NCBI GenBank assembly: GCA_009703635.1
Contig: WLFS01000020.1
Coordinates: 1-7,602, forward strand
Reading direction: 5' to 3'
DNA: 7,602 nucleotides
Source of the DNA: Actinomycetota bacterium
Lineage (GTDB): Bacteria; Actinomycetota; Actinomycetes; Actinomycetales; Microbacteriaceae
The position numbers were made by a program, and so were the translations under genes. Below, one piece after another: positions 1-6,004 of this stretch (the first letter of the stretch is position 1; every line of letters starts with the position of its first letter). The notes beneath the pieces were generated by a model, which saw nothing but the letters and a program-made list of their open reading frames with translations, was not told the origin of the DNA and did not search any database.

Positions 1-477
1 GAGGGCGAACTCACAAAACTGAAAAATGCCGTTGTTAGTGCGCCAGCACTAGCCGAGGCTGCTGTTGCCTTGGATTTGGGTTCGCATCTTCTGTTAGGCA
101 AGGGAGAGATCCAAACTGGCGGTCGCGAAAAGCAAAACCTTCTAGCAGATTGCTTTGAGGCAGTGCTGGGAGCAGCTTATGTATCAAAGGGAATGCCAGC
201 CGCCTCCCAGATTGTTGAGCGCTTTATCTTTCCTATGCTTTCAAACCCCGGTCAGGTTCTTGATTCGGCAGATCCCAAGACCACTCTTTTGGAATTACTT
301 CAAGCAAAAGGCAAATCCCAACCGGTTTATGAGATCACACACGAAGGACCAGATCACGATCGAACCTTCTTTGCAAGCCTTTCGGTGGATGGCAAAATCC
401 TTGCTGAAGCGGACGGTCGGTCCAGAAAACTTGCTGAAACCAATGCCGCCATCAAGGCGCTAGCTTCTTTGAAGTAA
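1..477 (+). CDS. rnc: Ribonuclease III, 5'-truncated by the window edge
   Basis: This is the C-terminal 158 residues of RNase III, the Mg-dependent endonuclease that cuts double-stranded RNA in rRNA precursors and some mRNAs in the cytoplasm. The frame is open from base 1. The first residue, in EGELTKLKNAVV, lines up with catalytic Glu65 of E. coli RNase III. About 64 residues, including the NERLEFLGD signature, therefore lie upstream of the window. D50 and E53 of the fragment (LADCFEAVLGA) match catalytic Asp114 and Glu117 with the same spacing as in E. coli. The double-stranded RNA-binding domain spans about residues 90-158, with the DPKTTLLELLQ helix and the GRSRKLAETNAA motif before the C-terminal helix. 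The TTG at base 70 is internal, not a start. The gene ends in TAA directly against the mutM start, so the two are very probably co-transcribed. Family assignment is secure; alignment to E. coli is from memory. Confidence 0.96.
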   Translation, partial: EGELTKLKNAVVSAPALAEAAVALDLGSHLLLGKGEIQTGGREKQNLLADCFEAVLGAAYVSKGMPAASQIVERFIFPMLSNPGQVLDSADPKTTLLELLQAKGKSQPVYEITHEGPDHDRTFFASLSVDGKILAEADGRSRKLAETNAAIKALASLK

Positions 478-1392
478 ATGCCTGAGCTACCAGAGGTCGA
501 GACCGTGCGGGCTGGTCTTGCAAAATCTATGACCGGTGCCACAATCAGCGGCATCAAAATTCACGATGCTAGATCACTCAAGCGCCACCTCAGCGGGCCG
601 TTGGATTTCAAGAACAAACTTGTTGGCACCAAGGTGTTAGACGTAGTTCGGCGCGGAAAATTTCTCTGGTTACCCCTAAGCACCGGGCAGAGTGCTTTAG
701 TCGGGCATCTTGGAATGAGCGGGCAAATGTTGATCAGAACCGCTGATTACCCAGCAGATAACCTGAATAGAATCACAATTGAGTTTGAATCCAAGAGCGG
801 CAAACCACTGGAGCTTAGATTCGTTGATCAGCGAATTTTCGGCTCATTAGCTATCGACGACTTAGTTGCAACCAGGGATGGTGGTGCTGGGGGCTTTAGC
901 GCTGGCAAGAACATCTCCAAGCCCTGGCAAGATCTAATCCCTGTTTCTGCAGCCCACATCGCCCGTGACCCACTGGATGAAACATTTGATCTAGAGGCGG
1001 TAGTTGCCAAGATTCAAAACAAGAAAAGCGGTATCAAGCGAGTGATTCTCGATCAGAACCTAGTTAGTGGAATTGGCAATATTTATGCTGACGAATCACT
1101 CTGGTTGGCCAAGCTTCACTTTAACCGCTCGGCCGATGGAATATCTAAGGCCAAATTGACCGAACTTATTGAGATATCCAAGCAGGTGCTGGAAGCGGCC
1201 GTAAAGCAGGGAGGGACCTCCTTTGACCAGCAATACAAGAACGTCAATGGGGAGGCCGGCTACTTTTCCCAGCAGCTTTTTGCCTACGGACAGACCGATA
1301 AACCCTGCAAAAGGTGCCAGACGCCCATTAGGCGCCAGGCCTGGGCCAACCGGGGATCGCACTTTTGCCCCAAGTGCCAGCGCCCAAGGTAG
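478..1392 (+). CDS. mutM: Formamidopyrimidine-DNA glycosylase (Fpg/MutM)
   Basis: This bifunctional DNA glycosylase/AP lyase removes 8-oxoguanine and formamidopyrimidines in base-excision repair. It has 304 residues and starts MPELPEVETV; Pro2 is the catalytic nucleophile and Glu3 the general acid, so the ATG at 478 is fixed. The rnc stop codon lies in the same frame immediately upstream, which excludes an earlier start. K61 (RRGKFLW) is the conserved catalytic-site lysine. M80, R119 and F121 match the residues that fill the gap left by the flipped base. The helix-two-turn-helix is at about 191-206 (SGIGNIYADE), and the C-terminal zinc finger has C277, C280, C297 and C300 with R292 on its hairpin tip. 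All key residues are intact. The protein is longer than the usual 270-290 residues because of a linker at about 131-155. No strong Shine-Dalgarno precedes it (only GAAG at 471-474), so translation probably depends on coupling to rnc. Confidence 0.97.
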   Translation: MPELPEVETVRAGLAKSMTGATISGIKIHDARSLKRHLSGPLDFKNKLVGTKVLDVVRRGKFLWLPLSTGQSALVGHLGMSGQMLIRTADYPADNLNRITIEFESKSGKPLELRFVDQRIFGSLAIDDLVATRDGGAGGFSAGKNISKPWQDLIPVSAAHIARDPLDETFDLEAVVAKIQNKKSGIKRVILDQNLVSGIGNIYADESLWLAKLHFNRSADGISKAKLTELIEISKQVLEAAVKQGGTSFDQQYKNVNGEAGYFSQQLFAYGQTDKPCKRCQTPIRRQAWANRGSHFCPKCQRPR

Positions 1393-1402
1393 CGGTCTTA
1401 GG

Positions 1403-1425
1403 TACCCCAAAAATGGGGTAATTTT
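1403..1425 (+). terminator. Probable rho-independent terminator after mutM
   Basis: A perfect 7-bp stem, TACCCCA (1403-1409) with TGGGGTA (1414-1420), encloses an AAAA loop and is followed by ATTTT (1421-1425). It begins 11 bases after the mutM stop. Stem, tetraloop and position are as expected for an intrinsic terminator, but the T-run is short (four), so termination may be partial. It suggests that rnc-mutM and smc-ftsY-ffh are separate or only partly coupled transcription units. Termination itself is inferred. Confidence 0.55.
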
Positions 1426-1436
1426 AGATACTGCTC

Positions 1437-1454
1437 GGCCAGTAGGCCAGTTTT
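1437..1454 (+). other. Small GC hairpin followed by TTTT in the mutM-smc gap
   Basis: GGCC (1437-1440) can pair with GGCC (1445-1448) across the loop AGTA, and TTTT follows at 1451-1454. The stem has only four base pairs. It could strengthen the terminator just upstream, act as a leader structure ahead of the smc Shine-Dalgarno at 1465, or be chance. The sequence alone does not separate these options. Confidence 0.2.
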
Positions 1455-1464
1455 GATAATTCTT

Positions 1465-1471
1465 GGAGGGG
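1465..1471 (+). promoter_or_regulatory. Shine-Dalgarno deciding the smc TTG start
   Basis: GGAGGGG lies 10 bases before the TTG at 1482. A TGA in the same frame at 1473-1475 leaves TTG 1482 as the first usable start. The next in-frame ATG is codon 48, beyond the Walker A loop, so this ribosome binding site and the non-ATG start belong together. Confidence 0.8.
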
Positions 1472-1481
1472 TTGACCCAGC

Positions 1482-4400
1482 TTGCATCTCAAGAGCCTGA
1501 CCCTAAAGGGATTTAAGTCTTTCGCCCAGCCAACCACGTTCCAATTTGAACGAGGCGTGACTTGTGTGGTGGGACCAAACGGTTCAGGAAAATCCAACGT
1601 AGTTGATGCACTCGCCTGGGTAATGGGTGAGCAGGGAGCCAAGACTCTCCGCGGTGGAAAGATGGAAGACGTTATCTTCGCTGGTACCGCAACCAAGGGT
1701 CCTCTCGGTCGCGCCGAAGTATTACTCACTATCGATAACGCCGATGGCGCTTTACCTATTGATTACACAGAAGTCACCATCTCGAGAACACTGTTTAGAA
1801 GCGGTGGGTCCGAATACGCAATCAATGGCGACCCCTGTCGACTACTTGATGTTCAAGAACTGCTCAGTGACTCAGGACTTGGCCGCGAGATGCACGTCAT
1901 CGTGGGTCAGGGTCAGCTAGATAGCGTCTTGCGAGCTACCCCTGAAGAAAGACGCGGCTTCATTGAAGAAGCCGCAGGTATCTTGAAGCACCGCCGTCGC
2001 AAGGAAAAAACCGAGCGCAAGATCGAAGCTATGCAGGCTAACCTTTCGAGACTTAGCGATCTAGCCGGTGAAGTTCGTCGACAGCTAAAGCCTCTCGGCG
2101 CTCAGGCCGAGATTGCTAGGGAAGCTCAGAACATCGCATCTCAAGCCCGTGACGCCAAATCTAGAATTCTTGCCAACGACATTGTTGTTATCCAGCGATC
2201 ACTGGAAACTACATCAACAAGCGAATCAGCGCGTCGCAGCGAGCGGAATATCCTTCAGGGGATGCTCTCCGAGAACACCAAGCGCTTGACCCAGCTCGAA
2301 TCTCCTGAGCTAAACCAAAAGCTCGATCGCGCTCGCCAGGTCTCTTTCGATTTTGATTCCTTACAGGAGAGAATTCGTTCGATCTCCAACATAGCCAGCG
2401 CACGAGTAGCACTGCTTGAGTCCAATGGCCAGGAGCCAAGCAAGTTCGATATCTCATCGATAACTGTAGATATCGAAAAAGCTAGAACTGAAATGGTTCG
2501 ACTGCAGCAAGAGGTTGTGCGTCTCAACCAAGATCTAGGACTTGCTGAGCAGAGTCGAAACGTGGCAAGAGATGCTCTAGATCAGTTTGATGCAAAGGCT
2601 CAGGAACAAAACTCACTTATCTCAAAGTTTGATCTTGAGCTTGCTGAATTTGCCAACAACGTGAAGGTGGCCGAAAGCAAGCTTGAAGCATTCCGGAACG
2701 AAAAAACTCGTCACCAGGAAATTCTCTCCGCAGCAAGATTGCGCCACGAAGAGCAGTCTCGTCAGTATCGAGATCTCGAGTCGCTTCTGTCACAAAACCA
2801 ACCAAGCGCAAGCAACTTAGAGTCAAACTACGAAGCGGCGCAGAAGGCTGTCTCAGATGCAGCTTCAAGAATTGAATCGCTTCGCGATCAGCTTCACGAA
2901 GCCGAGCGAGAAAAAGACGCACTGGCCGGAAAGCGTTCTGCGCTAAATCTGACCCTGGAACAAAAAGACGGAGCGTCTTCTCTAACTCAAGCTCAGCTTC
3001 GAGGAATTCGCGGTCTGGTTGCAAACCACATGCGCATTGAACCTGGTTTCGAGCAGGCTATTGCCGCAGCACTTGGCTCACTTGCCGATGCACTAGTTGC
3101 AGAGGATATGGAATCTGGTCTTTCTGCACTGGAGCACCTAAAGCGAACTGACGGTGGTCGAGTTGAGATCATCATCGCTGATGTTGACATTCGCTCTGAG
3201 ATTTCACTAGGCAACCAAATCGCAGGAGCTAAGTTAGCTTCTGAAGTTGTCAGTGCTCCGGATGGAATCCTAAAACTTCTTGCGACTGTTGTAATTGTTG
3301 ATGATCTAGATGCGGCAAGAAACTACTTCCGTTCATCCGGTGAAGATCGCCAAGTCATTACCAAACAGGGTGATGTCCTTACTCGTGCAGTGCTTAGAGG
3401 AGGCTCATCGAGCAAACCCTCCAAGGTCGAGTTAGTTGCCGAGCGTGATGCTGCCGAAGTAGCTTTGTCCAGGCTTAGCGCACGTATTGAAACTATTTCT
3501 TCTGAACTTGCTCAGGCAAAATCCAATGAACTTGCCTCTAAGAACTCTGCCAAGCAGGCCCTTGCTGAACTGAACGAGCAAGACGCCAAGCTTGCATCCC
3601 AGGCCGAGCAGCTGGGACGCATTCGCGTTCAGGTTGAAGCTCTTCAGAGCGAACTTGACCGTCTAACTACCGTGGCTGATGCAAACGAGCAAGCCATCTC
3701 TATGGCACTGCAGGAATTAGAAGATGCGAAATCGAGACTGCGTGATTTTCAAGATCTAGGTCGCCCAGAACAAGAGCTATCTGATCGTGATCGCTTAGTT
3801 GAAGCCCTAGAGAAAGAGCGCTCCAAGGAGCTAGAAATCCGTGTTGAGCTTGGCGCAGCCACTGAGCGCCTCCGGGTTGAAACCGAGAGATCCGAGAACC
3901 TAACTAACCAGTTGGATTCATCCAGAGCAGCTGTTGAACAGGCCATCGCCTCGGCTAAGTCAAGAACTTCGCAGCTGCGCTCTGCTAAAGAAGTATTGAA
4001 GCTGCTGCCGGTACTGATCGAGAACGTTTCGCAAAGCTCCAACAAGGCCAAGAGCGAATACACCCTCTTGGATCAAGAGCGCACCGATCAGTTCGAAGAG
4101 CTAACAAAGGTTCGTGGCGATATCGCCTCCATCCAGCAGAAGCTTTCTGATCTGACTCAATCTGTTCACGACATCGAGCTTCAAAACCACGAGAAGCGCC
4201 TAAACCTAGCAAACCTCGTGACCCGCGCTCAGGAAGAACTGGGTCTGGACGAACCAACCCTTTTGGCTGAGTACGGACCGGATCAGTTGATTCCAAGCTC
4301 CGACGAAGAAAAAGAACCCGAAGTTTTCAACCGCGAGACACAGATGCAAAGACTCAAGGATGCTGAGAAGCTCCTTGAAAAACTCGGTCGAGTAAACCCA

Positions 4401-4991
4401 CTAGCGCTAGAAGAGTTTGCAGCCCTTGAGCAAAGGCACAAGTTCCTAACCGACCAACTTCAGGACCTAACCGAAACCCGAAAGGACCTAATCAAGATCA
4501 TCGGTGATCTTGACGAGAAGATGCAGGTTATTTTCAACGACGCTTTCCAGGACACCAAGAAAGCTTTCGAAAAAGTATTCCCAGTATTGTTCCCAGGCGG
4601 AACAGGTTCAATCTTCCTTACCGATCCAGACAACCTTTTGTCCACGGGTCTTGAGGTAAATGTTAAGCCGGCCGGAAAGAAGATCGAGAGACTGTCTTTA
4701 CTTTCGGGTGGAGAGCGTTCCCTTGCAGCGGTGGCGCTGATGGTATCTATCTTCAAGGCGCGCCCTTCGCCGTTTTATGTGATGGACGAGGTTGAGGCCG
4801 CTCTGGATGATGCCAACATAGGACGACTACTTTCCCTATTTGAGGATTTGAGAATCAACTCGCAGCTGATAATCATCACCCACCAGAAGCGCACCATGGA
4901 AATTGCCGACGCCCTCTATGGAGTTTCGATGAAGGCCGACGGTATTTCAGCCGTTGTTGGTCAGCGCCTGCGTGAGAAGGCCGACGCCTAA
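1482..4991 (+). CDS. smc: Chromosome segregation/condensation ATPase Smc
   Basis: Full-length bacterial SMC of 1169 residues (family about 1150-1200), the core of the SMC-ScpAB complex that compacts and aligns replicated chromosome arms. The N-terminal half-head carries Walker A GPNGSGKS (31-38) and the segment ending in GLGREMHVIVGQGQLDSVL. Two long charged heptad-like regions, about 170-500 and 650-1010, form the antiparallel coiled-coil arms. The hinge lies at about 503-650, with the conserved glycine pair at G640-G641 (LRGGSSS). The C-terminal half-head has signature LSGGE (1074-1078), Walker B FYVMDE with D1102 and catalytic E1103, the D-loop ALDD, and switch histidine H1134 (ITHQK). No motif is missing. 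The TTG start is forced by an upstream in-frame TGA and gives MHLKSLTLKGFKSF, the family N-terminus. The stop overlaps the ftsY start by one base. ScpA and ScpB genes are not in the window. Confidence 0.98.
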   Translation: MHLKSLTLKGFKSFAQPTTFQFERGVTCVVGPNGSGKSNVVDALAWVMGEQGAKTLRGGKMEDVIFAGTATKGPLGRAEVLLTIDNADGALPIDYTEVTISRTLFRSGGSEYAINGDPCRLLDVQELLSDSGLGREMHVIVGQGQLDSVLRATPEERRGFIEEAAGILKHRRRKEKTERKIEAMQANLSRLSDLAGEVRRQLKPLGAQAEIAREAQNIASQARDAKSRILANDIVVIQRSLETTSTSESARRSERNILQGMLSENTKRLTQLESPELNQKLDRARQVSFDFDSLQERIRSISNIASARVALLESNGQEPSKFDISSITVDIEKARTEMVRLQQEVVRLNQDLGLAEQSRNVARDALDQFDAKAQEQNSLISKFDLELAEFANNVKVAESKLEAFRNEKTRHQEILSAARLRHEEQSRQYRDLESLLSQNQPSASNLESNYEAAQKAVSDAASRIESLRDQLHEAEREKDALAGKRSALNLTLEQKDGASSLTQAQLRGIRGLVANHMRIEPGFEQAIAAALGSLADALVAEDMESGLSALEHLKRTDGGRVEIIIADVDIRSEISLGNQIAGAKLASEVVSAPDGILKLLATVVIVDDLDAARNYFRSSGEDRQVITKQGDVLTRAVLRGGSSSKPSKVELVAERDAAEVALSRLSARIETISSELAQAKSNELASKNSAKQALAELNEQDAKLASQAEQLGRIRVQVEALQSELDRLTTVADANEQAISMALQELEDAKSRLRDFQDLGRPEQELSDRDRLVEALEKERSKELEIRVELGAATERLRVETERSENLTNQLDSSRAAVEQAIASAKSRTSQLRSAKEVLKLLPVLIENVSQSSNKAKSEYTLLDQERTDQFEELTKVRGDIASIQQKLSDLTQSVHDIELQNHEKRLNLANLVTRAQEELGLDEPTLLAEYGPDQLIPSSDEEKEPEVFNRETQMQRLKDAEKLLEKLGRVNPLALEEFAALEQRHKFLTDQLQDLTETRKDLIKIIGDLDEKMQVIFNDAFQDTKKAFEKVFPVLFPGGTGSIFLTDPDNLLSTGLEVNVKPAGKKIERLSLLSGGERSLAAVALMVSIFKARPSPFYVMDEVEAALDDANIGRLLSLFEDLRINSQLIIITHQKRTMEIADALYGVSMKADGISAVVGQRLREKADA
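4974..4980 (+). promoter_or_regulatory. Shine-Dalgarno for ftsY inside the end of smc
   Basis: GAGAAGG sits within the last codons of smc, 10 bases before the ftsY ATG at 4991. With the TAATG overlap it allows both new initiation and re-initiation by ribosomes finishing smc. Confidence 0.55.
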
Positions 4992-5980
4992 TGTCTTCAA
5001 TTTTCTTTTGGCGCAAAAAGCGCGAAGAGGAAACCACAGCCAAGCCAGAAGTTAGCACTCAAAACTCGGATCGACCTGGCTCTGATGAAAACCTCACGCC
5101 AGCTACCTTGCCACCTCGCAGCTCAAAAAGAGGCATCCGATCACTATTTGCCACAGCAAAGTTTGACTCGAGTGATCTTGAGAGTCTGGAAGAGATTTTG
5201 CTGCAGGCAGATTTTGGACTATCAGCCTCCGAGAAAATTGTTGCAGAGGTTAGAAAGCAAGCCAAGCTAGAAGGCGCAGCGACAGATACCGAACTAAAGC
5301 TGATTCTCGCGCGAGTAATTGAGACCCAGCTTGCAACAGCTAGCCGCGAACTAAACCTTTCGAGCGGGAAGCTGCCCTACGTTTTTCTAGTCGTTGGAGT
5401 CAACGGTGCTGGCAAGACAACCACAATTGGAAAGCTATCCAAGTGGCTTACCGAAGGTTCCTGGTCAGTTGTTCTTGGAGCCGCTGATACCTTCAGAGCA
5501 GCAGCGGTGAATCAACTCGCAACCTGGGCTGAGCGCACAGGGGCGAAACTGATTGGCCCTAAATCCGACGGACAAGATCCAGCTTCGGTGGCTTTCGAAG
5601 CGGTTGAGTCGGCAATTGCCGATAACGCTGACATCGTGATTATTGATACCGCCGGAAGGCTTCAAAACAAAACGGATTTAATGGATGAGCTATCCAAGAT
5701 TCGTCGGGTGATTGAAAAGCGTGCGGAGATTTCGGAAGTGCTTTTGGTGATTGATGCCACCACCGGGCAAAATGGACTGGCTCAAGCCAAGGCCTTTGCC
5801 GAAGTTGCACAGGTCACCGGGATAGTGCTCACCAAACTAGATGGAACCGCCAAAGGCGGCATCGCATTTGCTATCCAAAGTGAACTTGGAATCCCTATCA
5901 AGTTGGTTGGGGTTGGTGAGGGCATCAACGACTTCGCTTTCTTTGATCCAAAAGAATTTGCCAGTGGGCTAGTGGCCTAG
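4991..5980 (+). CDS. ftsY: Signal recognition particle receptor FtsY
   Basis: SRP-receptor GTPase of 329 residues. It docks ribosome-SRP complexes at the membrane and forms a heterodimer with Ffh in which each activates the other's GTP hydrolysis. The N domain covers about 48-125 (RGIRSLFATAKFD, then a helical bundle including ILLQADFG). The G domain follows: G1 GVNGAGKTT (136-144), DTFRAAAVNQL (166-176), G3 DTAGR (219-223), G4 TKLD (281-284) and G5 GVGEG (307-311), ending FFDPKEF. The N-terminal A region is short (about 45 residues) and has no transmembrane helix. It opens with a hydrophobic-basic stretch, SSIFFWRKKR, that could touch lipid, and the RGIRSLF segment resembles the amphipathic membrane-targeting helix of other FtsY proteins. 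The start overlaps the smc stop (TAATG). ffh follows 24 bases downstream, matching their joint role. Confidence 0.98.
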   Translation: MSSIFFWRKKREEETTAKPEVSTQNSDRPGSDENLTPATLPPRSSKRGIRSLFATAKFDSSDLESLEEILLQADFGLSASEKIVAEVRKQAKLEGAATDTELKLILARVIETQLATASRELNLSSGKLPYVFLVVGVNGAGKTTTIGKLSKWLTEGSWSVVLGAADTFRAAAVNQLATWAERTGAKLIGPKSDGQDPASVAFEAVESAIADNADIVIIDTAGRLQNKTDLMDELSKIRRVIEKRAEISEVLLVIDATTGQNGLAQAKAFAEVAQVTGIVLTKLDGTAKGGIAFAIQSELGIPIKLVGVGEGINDFAFFDPKEFASGLVA

Positions 5981-5989
5981 CCTATTTAC

Positions 5990-5995
5990 AGGAGA
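5990..5995 (+). promoter_or_regulatory. Shine-Dalgarno deciding the ffh GTG start
   Basis: AGGAGA lies 9 bases before the GTG at 6005. A TAA in the same frame at 5996-5998 rules out any earlier start. The resulting N-terminus, MFGNLSDRLAETFRNLRGKG, is the usual one for Ffh. Confidence 0.8.
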
Positions 5996-6004
5996 TAAGA
6001 AAAA

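Noticed and set aside
70..72. TTG as a possible start for a short rnc product
   Set aside because: The frame is open to base 1 and the residues before it are conserved RNase III sequence, including the Glu65 equivalent, so the gene is simply truncated by the window.
1223..1456. Plus-strand open frame overlapping the end of mutM and the following gap
   Set aside because: Its first two thirds lie out of frame within the conserved MutM zinc-finger region, and it runs through the terminator hairpin; no recognisable protein.
1455..1460. GATAAT, a five-of-six match to a -10 box in the mutM-smc gap
   Set aside because: A start site about seven bases downstream would fall in the smc Shine-Dalgarno and remove it, and no matching -35 sits about 17 bases upstream (TGCTCG).
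2617..3024. Minus-strand open frame of 135 codons inside smc
   Set aside because: It is antisense to a well-conserved coiled-coil and hinge region, has no recognisable protein features, and is explained by smc codon use.
3985..4296. Minus-strand open frame of 103 codons inside smc
   Set aside because: It is a shadow of the C-terminal coiled-coil arm, with no family resemblance and no supporting start context.
1650..4900. Possible repeats within smc (recurrent Glu/Lys/Leu/Ala-rich segments)
   Set aside because: These are coiled-coil heptads with biased composition, not DNA repeats; no exact long direct repeat was seen.
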